NCBI RefSeq assembly: GCF_003324485.1
Contig: NZ_QODK01000001.1
Span: 186,001-250,000, forward strand
Source: Cohaesibacter intestini
GTDB taxonomy: Bacteria; Pseudomonadota; Alphaproteobacteria; Rhizobiales; Cohaesibacteraceae
Direction of reading: 5' to 3'
DNA length: 64,000 bases
The notes under the pieces were generated by a model, which saw only the letters and a program-made list of their open reading frames with translations, was not told the DNA's origin and searched no databases. How positions within the stretch are numbered: position 1 is the stretch's first letter; every line of letters starts with the position of its first letter. Made by a program: the position numbers and the translations under genes. Shown here piece after piece: positions 17,030 to 26,400 of the stretch.

Positions 17030-17743
17030 TCAGCCAAATTTGAGGAACAATTTGGCATAGGCGGGCTTCAAGCTCTTGATGGCCTTGGCGACCGCCATCG
17101 GGTCATTGTCGTCAAGCGCAGCACGCAAGCCATTGATTGATTGATGCAGGCCATTCAGCAGCGCCTTGAATGCGTCCTGATCCTGATAGGCCACAGGAAC
17201 ATGCGCGGTGATGTCCTTGGCGAGATAGGCCAGCACACCCAGTTGCTCGTGGATGTCTCCCGCCAGTTTCGGGCTCCAGCTCTCCTTGGAAAGCTTCACA
17301 TTGAGGAGATGTTCCATCTCGCTGTGATAGGCATTGATGTAACTTGAGAAAACACGAATGCCGTTGCGGTCCCGCAAGCCGTCCAGCTCATCGCGGATCG
17401 CTTCGAGAATTTCGTGGGCTTCGGCCACCTTGCCCTCTTTGGTGGCGGCGTCTGCCTTCACCGCAATCGCTTTGATATCGGTGAGGGTCTTTGACCAGTT
17501 GGCCTCCCCTTCATAGCGGGCGGGGGCCGTGGTGTAACTGGTCAGGATGGTGCCATCCCAGATTTTCAGGAACTTGCCAATGGCCATCTTCGTGGCTTCG
17601 GCATCGTTCTGATTGCTTTTGAATAGCGCGACCCGATAAGGAGCATAGGCCTTGTCGACATCCTCATCAAAACCTGCCATGGCAGGCAGGCTGCTGGCGG
17701 TCAGAAGCAGGACGCCAAAGAGCGGTTTGGTCCAGTTTTGCAT
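17030..17743 (-). CDS. Periplasmic helical protein of unknown function
   Basis: 237 residues from the ATG at 17743 (GGGGAT upstream; a TTG two codons earlier is possible). The signal peptide covers about residues 1-23 (ending SLPAMA). The mature part is predicted from composition to be almost all alpha-helical, with segments about 25-30 residues long that suggest a four-helix bundle (EGKVAEAHEILEAIRDELDG; VFSSYINAYHSEMEHLL). Cytochrome c-prime or b562-like folds come to mind, but there is no CxxCH haem site. I do not recognise the family. It stands alone between the DcuC terminator and an ABC transporter. Confidence 0.7.
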   Translation of the reverse strand: MQNWTKPLFGVLLLTASSLPAMAGFDEDVDKAYAPYRVALFKSNQNDAEATKMAIGKFLKIWDGTILTSYTTAPARYEGEANWSKTLTDIKAIAVKADAATKEGKVAEAHEILEAIRDELDGLRDRNGIRVFSSYINAYHSEMEHLLNVKLSKESWSPKLAGDIHEQLGVLAYLAKDITAHVPVAYQDQDAFKALLNGLHQSINGLRAALDDNDPMAVAKAIKSLKPAYAKLFLKFG

Positions 17744-18094
17744 GATCAATCCCCATAATTAGTTATATTCGAAACCATGATATCATTGCCTTCATACTAT
17801 GGGAACAGAGCCGCTTTTGCCCGTATCAAAGTGTCTCGGATTGTATCTTTGTTTGTCTGCTCAACTTGCCTAATTCAGCCATGGATATATCGCTACACAT
17901 AATTCGGGGATGCATGACCCCAATCCTTCCTCCATGTTTGGTGCAATCGCTACGTCTTCCTGCGCATAAGGCAGGCAATCACTTGTGCAAAAGACCATTT
18001 TCGCCCTTCTGGCGGTATTTTGATCAAAGAATTCCGACAGCAAACGAAATTTATTGCCATCAACTTCTCATGATCCAATCGGGAGACACCAAAT
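17744..18094. other. Gene-free spacer before the amino acid ABC transporter
   Basis: About 350 bases with no credible frame on either strand. It must hold the promoters of the periplasmic protein (minus) and the ABC operon (plus). GGGAGACACC precedes the binding-protein ATG. I see no long dyad or terminator. Confidence 0.5.
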
Positions 18095-18913
18095 ATGAAA
18101 ATGAAGTTTCTTGGCATTGTTGCCGCTGCTGCCGTCAGCTTTGGCTTTGCCTCTGTCGCTCAGGCCGACCTGTTGGCCGACATCAAGGCAAAAGGCAAAA
18201 TCACTGCTGCCACTGAAATGCACTATGCCCCTTATGACATGCTCAAGGATGGCGAATATCAGGGTATTTGCCGCGACATGTTTGATGAAGTGGCCAAGGA
18301 ACTGGGCGTCGAAGTGGAATATCTCGATTTGCCATGGCAGTCGATCCTGCCGGGACTGGAAGCAGGCAAATTCGACTTTGTCCATGCCCCCGTCACCATG
18401 ACCGCTGAACGGATGAAGCGCTATGCCTTCACCCTGCCAATGGGCAACGCCACTGTGGCTCTGGCCAAGAAAGCAGGCGACGACAGTATCTCGAAGGCTG
18501 AAGACATTGCTGGCAAGAAAGTCGGCTCGCAGAAAGGCTCCGCCGAGCTGGCTGAGTTGGAAAAGCTGGCTGGCAGCGTTTCTCCTGCGGCTGATGTGCG
18601 CGGCTATGTCAATATCGACGAAGCCCTGGCCGATCTGGCGGCAGGCCGCATTCAGGGCGTTGCCAATGCGGTGGGCCTGATGGGTTATGCCGCAACCCAG
18701 CGTCCGGGTCTGTTTGAACTGGTGTTGCCCCCCTTTGGTGAGCCAGCCTATTTTGGCTGGGTGGCCCGTCATGGCGAAGACAGCGCGACGCTGGTTGCCG
18801 CCATCAATGAGGCTCTGTTGAAAATGCACAAGGATGGCCGCCTCAAGGCAATCAACGAAAAGTGGCTCGGAGCCAATCCGGAGTTGCCAACCGAGATGCC
18901 GGTCGTTAAATAA
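18095..18913 (+). CDS. Amino acid ABC transporter, periplasmic binding protein
   Basis: 272 residues; Sec signal at about 1-24 (ending SVAQA). The SBP_bac_3 fold is supported by GKITAATEMHYAPYDML, then GICRDMFDEVAKELG, then TMTAERMKRYAFTLP. The C-terminus has the usual AINEALLKMHKDGRLKAINEKW. It is the first of four genes of a polar amino acid uptake system, with two permeases and an ATPase following. The precise amino acid cannot be told from sequence. Confidence 0.92.
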   Translation: MKMKFLGIVAAAAVSFGFASVAQADLLADIKAKGKITAATEMHYAPYDMLKDGEYQGICRDMFDEVAKELGVEVEYLDLPWQSILPGLEAGKFDFVHAPVTMTAERMKRYAFTLPMGNATVALAKKAGDDSISKAEDIAGKKVGSQKGSAELAELEKLAGSVSPAADVRGYVNIDEALADLAAGRIQGVANAVGLMGYAATQRPGLFELVLPPFGEPAYFGWVARHGEDSATLVAAINEALLKMHKDGRLKAINEKWLGANPELPTEMPVVK

Positions 18914-18996
18914 GCACGCGCATGCATCCGGCAAATCTCTGTCGGATGCTTCTTTCCTTTTGCCTTTTTGCGAGCAACGATGCGGAGTCCGAACAA

Positions 18997-19650
18997 TTGA
19001 GCTTTTCGTTCGACACGATATTGCACAATTTTCCCTATTTGCTGGCAGCCGCCAGATGGACTCTGCTGATCTCGCTGTCCGGTATGGCCATCTCTCTGGT
19101 CTGGGGCATTTTCCTGTGCGCCGGCCGAATGTCTAAAGGGCACCTTCTGTCAAATGGTGCCGCCCTCTATATCAGCTTCTTTCGCGGCGTGCCTTTGCTC
19201 GTCCAGCTGCTGATGTTCTATTATATGCTTCCCTATATCGGCATTGATCTGCCCGCCGTGCAGGCGGCCATTTTGGCGGTTGGCATGTGTTCGGCAGCCT
19301 ATACGGCAGAGATTTTGCGTGGTGCGCTGATGGCGATCCCGGCGGGGCAAAGCGAAGCGGCCCATGCCCTTGGCATGTCGAGCCTGTCCCTTTGGAAACG
19401 TATTCTGGTGCCGCAAGCCATCCGCATCAGCATGCCCAGTCTGGTCAATGAACTGATCCTGTTGGTCAAGGTATCGTCGCTGGCCAGCGTGGTCGGCATT
19501 GGTGAATTGACCCGTATTTCGCAGAATATCGCTGGCGAGACCTATCGCCCGCTGGAAATCTATCTGGCGGCAGCGGTCATTTATTTTGTCATCAATTGGA
19601 TCCTGTCAATCGGTGGTCGTCTGATTGAGCGCAAATTGCAGGTCGGATAG
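18997..19650 (+). CDS. Amino acid ABC transporter permease 1 (HisM/HisQ type)
   Basis: About 217 residues if started at the TTG at 18997, which has GGAG nine bases upstream and gives the normal N-terminus (SFSFDTILHNFPYLLAAARWT); an ATG at 18922 would add 25 unusual residues and has no binding site. Five membrane segments are present. The EAA loop GQSEAAHALGMSSLSLWKRI near residue 125 contacts the ATPase. Together with the next gene it forms a heterodimeric channel. Confidence 0.88.
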   Translation: MSFSFDTILHNFPYLLAAARWTLLISLSGMAISLVWGIFLCAGRMSKGHLLSNGAALYISFFRGVPLLVQLLMFYYMLPYIGIDLPAVQAAILAVGMCSAAYTAEILRGALMAIPAGQSEAAHALGMSSLSLWKRILVPQAIRISMPSLVNELILLVKVSSLASVVGIGELTRISQNIAGETYRPLEIYLAAAVIYFVINWILSIGGRLIERKLQVG

Positions 19651-19658
19651 GAGCGGAT

Positions 19659-20318
19659 ATGGAGCTTGATCTTTTTGTCCGCTATGGCCCGGCCTTGTTG
19701 TCCGGCTTCGGGGTGACCATTCTGTGCTGGTTGGTGGGCTCGCTTGGCGGGTTGGTGTTTGGCTTTTCGCTCGCCTGCCTCAATCGTTGGGGGCCGCGGC
19801 CACTGGGCTGGCTGATCTATGCCTATGTCGAGGTGATCCGCGGCACCCCCTTCATGATCCAGCTGTTCATCCTCTATTATGGCGGGCCTTATATCGGGCT
19901 GGTGCTGGAGCCGGTGGAAGCGGGGATCCTGAGCTTCATCCTCTATGGCAGCCCCTATTTTGCCGAAATTTTCCGCTCCGGCTTCAATGCGGTGCCGCAA
20001 GGCCAGATCGAGGCGGCGCGCTGTGTTGGCCTGTCGGAAAAGCGCATCCTCTGGCGGATCATCCTGCCGCAAATGCTGGTGCCGATCACTGCGCCGCTGA
20101 CCAATTTCTTCATTATCCTGACCAAGGAAACCGCCATCCTGTCCGTGGTGACCGTGCCTGAGCTGCTCTATGAGACCCAGACCATGGCAGCGGAAACCTT
20201 TTCCTTTGTCGAGCCGTTCCTTGCGCTGTCGCTGTTTTATTGGCTGATGGTGCTGGGGGCCAACTGGCTGGGCAAAAGGGTGGAAGCGCGCGTGACCCGT
20301 CACCTGCGCCGCGCCTGA
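19659..20318 (+). CDS. Amino acid ABC transporter permease 2 (HisM/HisQ type)
   Basis: 219 residues with about five transmembrane helices and the family start GPALLSGFGVTILCWLVGSL. The EAA motif GQIEAARCVGLSEKRILWRI is near residue 115. It lies eight bases after permease 1, with GGAGCGG before the ATG, and is followed by the ATPase. It is the second half of the membrane channel. Confidence 0.92.
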   Translation: MELDLFVRYGPALLSGFGVTILCWLVGSLGGLVFGFSLACLNRWGPRPLGWLIYAYVEVIRGTPFMIQLFILYYGGPYIGLVLEPVEAGILSFILYGSPYFAEIFRSGFNAVPQGQIEAARCVGLSEKRILWRIILPQMLVPITAPLTNFFIILTKETAILSVVTVPELLYETQTMAAETFSFVEPFLALSLFYWLMVLGANWLGKRVEARVTRHLRRA

Positions 20319-20330
20319 TTGGAGAGAGAT

Positions 20331-21149
20331 TTGACCGAGACATCCATGCCCTATTCCTCCCCGTCCGACGATGTGATCATCGCGGTGCGTCAGCTGTCGA
20401 AACATTTCGATGATTTCGCCGCACTGAGCGAGATTTCGCTTGATGTGCATCGCTCCGAGGTCCTGTGCCTGATCGGTCCGTCCGGGTCGGGCAAGTCGAC
20501 CTTGCTGCGCTGTCTCAATTTTCTTGAGGAATATGACCAAGGCGAAGTGCGGCTGGATGGCGATCTTATTGGCTGGAAAGAGGGAGGCGCATCCCCGCGC
20601 AAGGCCCTGACGGGCGAGGCGTTGCGCAGCCAGCGCCAGCAGATCGGCATGGTGTTCCAGCATTTTCATCTCTGGCCGCATATGTCGGCACTCGACAATG
20701 TGGCCGAGGCGCTCGTCAGCGTCAAAGGCCTCAGCCGAGCCAAGGCCCGCACCAAAGCCCATGAAGCCCTGACCAAGGTGCATTTGTCCGACAAGGCAGA
20801 GAGCTATCCGGCCAATCTCTCCGGCGGGCAGCAGCAGCGCGTGGCCATTGCCCGGGCCATTGCGATGGAACCAAGGGTGATGCTGTTTGATGAACCGACC
20901 TCGGCGCTCGACCCGGAGCTGGTCGGCGAAGTCTTGAGCGTGATGAAGGAAATGGCATCGGAAGGCATGACCATGGTGGTGGTGACCCACGAAATGGGCT
21001 TTGCCGCCCATGTGGCCGACAGGGTGGCCTTTCTTGATGCAGGCCGTTTGGTGACCTGTGTGCCACCAAAAGAAATTTTTGCGCAAGAACCGGAAGACCA
21101 AAGGGTGCGCGATTTTCTCCAGACCTATCGCGACCGCAACGTGGTCTAG
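20331..21149 (+). CDS. Amino acid ABC transporter ATP-binding protein
   Basis: 272 residues from a TTG at 20331, with GGAGAG a few bases upstream; an ATG at 20346 is an alternative. Walker A is GPSGSGKST, the signature [14 protein letters not shown] and Walker [14 protein letters not shown], with VTHEMGFA as the H-loop region. This is the GlnQ/HisP type. It ends the four-gene operon and converges with the M42 peptidase gene; no T-rich terminator is visible in the 118-base gap. Confidence 0.92.
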   Translation: MTETSMPYSSPSDDVIIAVRQLSKHFDDFAALSEISLDVHRSEVLCLIGPSGSGKSTLLRCLNFLEEYDQGEVRLDGDLIGWKEGGASPRKALTGEALRSQRQQIGMVFQHFHLWPHMSALDNVAEALVSVKGLSRAKARTKAHEALTKVHLSDKAESYPANLSGGQQQRVAIARAIAMEPRVMLFDEPTSALDPELVGEVLSVMKEMASEGMTMVVVTHEMGFAAHVADRVAFLDAGRLVTCVPPKEIFAQEPEDQRVRDFLQTYRDRNVV

Positions 21150-21267
21150 AGACAGAGCGAACGAACGCGCACAGCAGAGCAAGCCTCCCCACTCACTCCC
21201 TGCGCACGCCTTCCCGCTTCAGCCTTCACGCCCCGCCTCAGTCGTCTCGCTTTGGCGGGCACCTCGT

Positions 21268-22440
21268 TCAGGCTTGCGGTCCGAGTTCCTCATTGTCTAC
21301 ATCACGGGTCAGATCCTGCTCGGCGTCGTCGGTCTTCTGTTTGGTGAAGCCGGTGATGCCTTCGGCATATTGCTCGAAATCCCGCTTGATCTCCACCGGA
21401 CTGCCGACATAGGCGGTGATCAGTTCTGACAACGACCTTAAGGCATGCATGTGGATCCGCTCGTATCCGTGGGAGGCATCAACGCCAAAAGTGATCAAAG
21501 CGGTGCGGACATCGGCCCCGGCCTCCACGGCACTGGCGGAATCCGAACGGTAATAACGGAAGATGTCCTTCTGGAACCGGATGTCATTTTCCTTGCAAAG
21601 GTCAACCAGCTTCTTGGTCAGATGATAGTCGAACGGTCCGGTCTGGTCGGCCATGCCGATGGTGACGCCAAACTCGTCGGAATTCTGCCCCGGAGCCGAG
21701 GTGCCGTTATCGACAGAGATCATCGACGCGACCTCCGGCGTGAGCACGGAAGACGCGCCGACGCCGACCTCCTCGGCAATGGTGAACAGAAAATGGATGT
21801 CGACCGGCGTTCGCAATTCGGCATCCTGCATGGCCTTGAGGGCCGTCAAGGCCACAGCGACACCAGCCTTGTTGTCAAGATGGCGAGAAACAATGAACCC
21901 GTTGTCGATGAATTCGGCCTGCGGATCGATGGAAACAATGTCGCCGACATCGATGGTCAGCTTTTCCAGATCATCCCGGTTGCGGGCCAGCGCATCGATA
22001 CGCAATTCCACATGGTCCCAGCCGATCGGAGCCTGATCGATTTCCTCATTGAAGGTGTGACCGGACGCCTTCAACGGCAGGATGGTACCGCGATAGGCTC
22101 CGTCTTCGGAAAAGATTGTAGCACGAGCGCCTTCGGCAAACCGGGCTGACCAGTGGCCAACCGGCACCAGCGCCAGACGGCCATTGTCCTGCAGCATCTT
22201 GACCTGCGCACCCAGCGTATCAAGATGGGTGACAATCGCGCGGGCACCCTTGCGGCGCGATCCCTGTCGGATGGCGCAGATGGCACCGCGCCGGGTCAGT
22301 TCGGCCTCAAGGCCCAGTGCCTCCAGTTCCTTGGTTACAAAGCGGACGATGGTGTCGGTATAGCCGGTCGGGCTCGGGATTTCCAATAACTGTGACAGGA
22401 TGGATTGCAGATAGCCGGTATCAATTGCCAGCAATGTCAT
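21268..22440 (-). CDS. M42-family peptidase of the NAGGN osmolyte system
   Basis: 390 residues with the di-zinc M42/M20-like pattern: THLDTLG near 72, SRHLDNKAG near 187, the catalytic pair IAEEVG near 223, VDNG near 243, and DASHGYER near 330. It is the third gene after asnO and ngg on the minus strand, which is the conserved three-gene cluster for N-acetylglutaminylglutamine amide. The peptidase is presumed to degrade or trim the dipeptide osmolyte, although its role has not, to my knowledge, been firmly shown. Confidence 0.88.
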   Translation of the reverse strand: MTLLAIDTGYLQSILSQLLEIPSPTGYTDTIVRFVTKELEALGLEAELTRRGAICAIRQGSRRKGARAIVTHLDTLGAQVKMLQDNGRLALVPVGHWSARFAEGARATIFSEDGAYRGTILPLKASGHTFNEEIDQAPIGWDHVELRIDALARNRDDLEKLTIDVGDIVSIDPQAEFIDNGFIVSRHLDNKAGVAVALTALKAMQDAELRTPVDIHFLFTIAEEVGVGASSVLTPEVASMISVDNGTSAPGQNSDEFGVTIGMADQTGPFDYHLTKKLVDLCKENDIRFQKDIFRYYRSDSASAVEAGADVRTALITFGVDASHGYERIHMHALRSLSELITAYVGSPVEIKRDFEQYAEGITGFTKQKTDDAEQDLTRDVDNEELGPQA

Positions 22441-22452
22441 GACTTTCAGGCC

Positions 22453-24252
22453 TTATTCGGTTGCGTCTCGGTTCTGTTGCTGCTGCCGGACTGCGGCGGG
22501 CATCGAGCGCGGAAAGAGGAGATCGACAAAGCGTTCCGCAGTCGGCTGGGGCTCGTGATTGGCAAGGCCCGGCCGCTCATTGGCCTCGATGAAGACATAG
22601 TCCGGTTGACGATGATCCTTTACCATAAAATCGATCCCGGTGACAGGGATGTCAATCGCCTTGGCAGCCTTAACCGCGGCATCAATCAATCGCGGATGCA
22701 CTTCTTCTGTGACATCGACAATGGTGCCGCCCGTATGGAGATTGGCGGTCTTGCGGACGGTGATTTCCCGGCCCCGTTCAGGACAGTCATCCATGCCCAG
22801 ACCCGCTTCGATGACGCATCGTTCGGTTTCGGCATCGATCGGGATGGTGCTTTCGCCCCCGGTCGCCGCAGCGCGCCTGCGACTCTGGCTTTCGATCAAT
22901 TGGCGGACGGTCTTTTTGCCATCACCAATGACCTTGGCTGGCAGGCGCAGGGCGGCGGCAACCACCCTGTCATCGATGACAACAAGACGTAGGTCATGGC
23001 CCTCATAGCAATCTTCCAGCAGCACATCGGGGCAGACTTTGCGGGCACGCTCGATGGCGGCCAAAACCGCGTCATAATTGCTGACACCAACTGCAATGCC
23101 CTGCCCCTGCTCACCGCGCGAGGGCTTGACGACCACGGAATCGTGATTGCGCAAAAAGCTCGAAATATCGGCCCCTTCGGCAAGATCCAGTTGCGCGGGA
23201 ACCGCAACACCGGCCTGTTCAACCAGCTTGCGGGTCATCCGCTTGTCGTCGCAAATGGACAAGGTGACAGCGCTGGTCAGGTCGGTCAGTGACTCGCGGC
23301 ACCGCACCGAACGGCCGCCATAGGTCAGACGGAAGAGGCCATAGGCCGCATCGAGAATCTCGACATGAATGCCGCGTCTGAGCGCCTCATCAACGATGAT
23401 CTGGGCATAGGGATTGAGGCCCGTCTTCTGCTGATCGCCGACAAACAGCTTTTCGTTGATCTGGTTCTTGCGTTTGATGGCAAAGACATTGACCCTGCGA
23501 AAACCGAGCTTCTCGTAAAGGGCAATGGCCTGTTCGTTGTCATGCAGCACCGACAGATCCATATAGGAAGAGCCACGGGCCTTGAATTGTTCGGCCAGAC
23601 GGCGCAGCAGGGATTCCCCCAGGCCCGCATGGGGCGCGGTGGGAGAGACCGCAAGGCACCAGAGGGACGAGCCCTTGTCCGGATCGTCAAAGGCCTTTTC
23701 GTGATCAATTCCCATCACCGATCCCAGAATGTCGCCGGTCTGGGCATCTTCAGCCACCAGCATGGTAACCGTGCCAGCATCCCTGTGTGACCAGAAAAAT
23801 TCCGGCGGGATGGTAATCATTCCCCTTTCTGCGAGGATGACGTTTGTGGCATCGGCGTCGGCTTGGGTGGATATCCGACGAATATGGAAGGTCTGCCGCC
23901 GATCGCGGGCTGGGCGATAATTGGCCAGATCCAGGCGATAGGTATGGGACGGGTCAAGGAAAAACTCCTGTGGGGCTTGGGCCAAAACAACATGCGGATC
24001 GCGGACATAGAAGGCGATGTCTCTCTGCTCAGACTTCTCTTCTCGCATCACCTCGATCAGCTCCTCGGCATTTTCAAAGGTGTTGCCGAAGATCAGGCGA
24101 CCCCAGCCGCAATCCAACGCCACGTTGGTGCGTCTGATTTCGTGGGAGGCATGGAGCGAGCTCATGCCTTCCTGCCTGATGCGCTGCAGCCGGTGTTGAG
24201 CCACGTGACGCTGTTGAGGCGTTTGCTTCTGTTTTTCCCGGTCGGTGCTCAT
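22453..24252 (-). CDS. ngg: N-acetylglutaminylglutamine synthetase (GNAT plus ATP-grasp)
   Basis: 599 residues from the ATG at 24252, where GGAGG lies nine bases upstream; the frame runs further upstream but inside asnO. A GNAT acetyltransferase domain occupies about residues 110-290 (GLGESLLRRLAEQFKARGS is its acetyl-CoA loop) and an ATP-grasp ligase about 325-580 (VVKPSRGEQGQGIAVGV; FIEANERPGL). It joins and acetylates two glutamines to give N-acetylglutaminylglutamine, the precursor of the compatible solute NAGGN. It lies four bases from asnO, which amidates the product. Osmotic induction is expected from the family. Confidence 0.93.
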   Translation of the reverse strand: MSTDREKQKQTPQQRHVAQHRLQRIRQEGMSSLHASHEIRRTNVALDCGWGRLIFGNTFENAEELIEVMREEKSEQRDIAFYVRDPHVVLAQAPQEFFLDPSHTYRLDLANYRPARDRRQTFHIRRISTQADADATNVILAERGMITIPPEFFWSHRDAGTVTMLVAEDAQTGDILGSVMGIDHEKAFDDPDKGSSLWCLAVSPTAPHAGLGESLLRRLAEQFKARGSSYMDLSVLHDNEQAIALYEKLGFRRVNVFAIKRKNQINEKLFVGDQQKTGLNPYAQIIVDEALRRGIHVEILDAAYGLFRLTYGGRSVRCRESLTDLTSAVTLSICDDKRMTRKLVEQAGVAVPAQLDLAEGADISSFLRNHDSVVVKPSRGEQGQGIAVGVSNYDAVLAAIERARKVCPDVLLEDCYEGHDLRLVVIDDRVVAAALRLPAKVIGDGKKTVRQLIESQSRRRAAATGGESTIPIDAETERCVIEAGLGMDDCPERGREITVRKTANLHTGGTIVDVTEEVHPRLIDAAVKAAKAIDIPVTGIDFMVKDHRQPDYVFIEANERPGLANHEPQPTAERFVDLLFPRSMPAAVRQQQQNRDATE

Positions 24253-24256
24253 TGCA

Positions 24257-26032
24257 TCAGACCTCCTGCGCTTGCAGCCACAATTCCAGCAAAGCAACCT
24301 GCCACAGCTCGGAGCCGCGCAGGGGCGTAATGTGATCCGAAGGCGCATCAAACAGCCGATCCAGATAGGATTGCTGGAACAGACCGCGATCCTTGGCAGC
24401 TTGCGAGCCAAGTGCATCCTTGACCATTTCAAGATAGGGGCCTTCGATATATTTCAGCGCCGGCACCGGGAAATAGCCCTTGGGTCGATCAATGACCGCC
24501 GACGGGATCACCTGTCTGGACGCCTCCTTCAACACACCCTTGCCGCCATGGGCCAGTTTGTGCCTGCTGGGAATCCGCCCGGCCAGTTCCACCACCTCAT
24601 GATCGAGGAACGGCACGCGGGCCTCAAGGCCCCAGGCCATGGTCATATTGTCGACCCGTTTGACCGGATCATCGACCAGCATGACGTTGGTGTCGAGGCG
24701 CAGGGCCTTGTCGACCGGATCCGATGCACCCGGACGGCAAAAATGCTCGGCAAGAAAGGCAAGGCTCTCATTGCGGTCGGCGAGATAATCGGGATTGAGA
24801 TGGCGGGCCATGCGCTTCTGATCGCGGTCGAAAAAGGCCAGCGCGTAGCTTTCAATCGGGTTCGGAGCGCTCTGCAGCGGCTTGTACCAGTGATAGCCGC
24901 CAAAGACCTCGTCAGCCCCCTGACCCGACTGCACCACCTTGATGGTTTTGGAGACTTCACGGCTGAGCAGATAGAAACCGATATTGTCATAGGAGACCAT
25001 CGGCTCAGACATCGCCTTGATGGCGTGAGGCAGATTCTCCATCATTTCGGCGGACGGAATGTGGATCTTGTGATGGTTGGTGCCATAGTGATTGGCGATG
25101 AGGTCGGAATATTCGAACTCGTTGCCTTTCTCATTGTTGGCATCTTCAAAGCCGATGGAATAGGTCGCCAGACCCTCCTGCCCCTGCTCAGCCAGCAGGC
25201 CGACAATCAGCGAACTGTCCACCCCACCGGATAGCAGCACGCCAACAGGCACATCACAGACCATGCGGCGGCGAACGGACTTGCGCAATTCTTCGAGCAG
25301 CAAATCACACCACTCGCCTTCCGAGCGGGCTTCATCTTCCGCACTGCGCTCGAAGGTTGGCTGCCAGTAGGTCTTCTCAGTCGAGTTGCCTTTCGCATCA
25401 ATAATGCGCAGGGTCGCTGCAGGCAGTTTGCGCACACCATTCAGGATCGTGCGGGGTGCAGGCACCACCGCGTGCCATGTCATGTAATTGTGCAAGGCTG
25501 CGCGGTCGATAGACGTATCGACATCGCCTCCGGCAAGGATCGATTGCAGGCTGGAGGCAAAGCGGATATGTCCGGGGCCTTCATTCAGATAGAGCGGTTT
25601 GATGCCAAACCGGTCGCGGGCCATGATGATCCGGCCAGTACGCTTTTCATGAATGACGAAGGCGAACATGCCTTGCAGGCGCGGCAGGGCGTCTTCTCCC
25701 CATTGAGCCCAGGCCTTGAGAATGACTTCCGTATCCCCATGCGACTTGAAGCGATGACCGGCCTTTTGCAGCTCGGCGCGCAGTTCGGGATAATTGTAGA
25801 TGCAGCCATTGAAGACCATGACTTGCTCATTGTCTTCATCAATGAAGGGCTGGCTGGACGCATCGGACAAGTCAATGATCTTCAGGCGCCGATGTCCCAT
25901 ACCCAACGGGCCTTCGACATGGGTCCCTGACGCATCGGGGCCACGCGAGGCGAGGCGGTCTGTCATGGTCTGGATTTTTTCGAGGGGAACGTGAGTGCCA
26001 TCGAACCTGACTTCGCCGCAAATTCCACACAT
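24257..26032 (-). CDS. asnO: N-acetylglutaminylglutamine amidotransferase (asparagine synthetase-like)
   Basis: 591 residues from the ATG at 26032, which puts the catalytic Cys at position 2 (MCGICGEV) of a class II glutamine amidotransferase domain; earlier in-frame starts would bury it. The synthetase domain begins with the PP-loop VLLSGGVDSSLIVG near residue 260. It transfers glutamine-derived ammonia to N-acetylglutaminylglutamine. It is the first gene of the asnO-ngg-M42 operon. The same family includes AsnB; the neighbours decide the assignment. The start is preceded by an AT-rich leader (26033-26100). Confidence 0.92.
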   Translation of the reverse strand: MCGICGEVRFDGTHVPLEKIQTMTDRLASRGPDASGTHVEGPLGMGHRRLKIIDLSDASSQPFIDEDNEQVMVFNGCIYNYPELRAELQKAGHRFKSHGDTEVILKAWAQWGEDALPRLQGMFAFVIHEKRTGRIIMARDRFGIKPLYLNEGPGHIRFASSLQSILAGGDVDTSIDRAALHNYMTWHAVVPAPRTILNGVRKLPAATLRIIDAKGNSTEKTYWQPTFERSAEDEARSEGEWCDLLLEELRKSVRRRMVCDVPVGVLLSGGVDSSLIVGLLAEQGQEGLATYSIGFEDANNEKGNEFEYSDLIANHYGTNHHKIHIPSAEMMENLPHAIKAMSEPMVSYDNIGFYLLSREVSKTIKVVQSGQGADEVFGGYHWYKPLQSAPNPIESYALAFFDRDQKRMARHLNPDYLADRNESLAFLAEHFCRPGASDPVDKALRLDTNVMLVDDPVKRVDNMTMAWGLEARVPFLDHEVVELAGRIPSRHKLAHGGKGVLKEASRQVIPSAVIDRPKGYFPVPALKYIEGPYLEMVKDALGSQAAKDRGLFQQSYLDRLFDAPSDHITPLRGSELWQVALLELWLQAQEV

Positions 26033-26400
26033 ATTAAAATAGAGTCTCCTGCTGTTGATTTCAACTCTAATAATTAGTGTCGTAATGGTTACTATACAAG
26101 CCTTATGGCGAAAGCATGTCATTTTTGACGTGGAAGACTTGTGTGAACGCGCATAGCCGCATCCGTTGCCCGACCCCATGGGTGGACGGATATCCCGACG
26201 GCATCAGGGCAAGATCCTGACCTTGGATCTTGAGCTGCATGTGGGGCGGTCACTGGGCTAGAGGGTACGCAACTGCGCCCACGCAAGGCACAGGCAAAGG
26301 TTACCATGCCCCCATCAGGGTCAGGGTCAGGGTCAGGGTGCCCCAAACCATGTCCGTGCAGTGGTCAAGCGCTTGTCGCTTAACGCTAAATGCCTTGTTG
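26033..26400. other. Non-coding spacer between asnO and nikR
   Basis: 368 bases without a convincing gene on either strand. The part next to asnO is AT-rich and should hold its promoter. The rest contains the TCAGGG hexamer array listed separately. No terminator with a T-run is evident. Confidence 0.5.
26315..26338. repeat. Four tandem TCAGGG hexamers
   Basis: TCAGGG is repeated four times without a change at 26315-26338, followed by TGCCCC. It lies beyond the 3' end of nikR in the asnO-nikR gap. It looks like a simple-sequence slippage tract. Confidence 0.85.

Noticed and set aside
19581-21182. 533-codon antisense frame across an ABC permease and ATPase
   Set aside because: It spans two well-supported genes on the other strand and carries no known motif.
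26315-26338. Telomere-like repeat
   Set aside because: TCAGGG differs from eukaryotic telomere units, only four copies exist, and the surroundings are ordinary bacterial genes.
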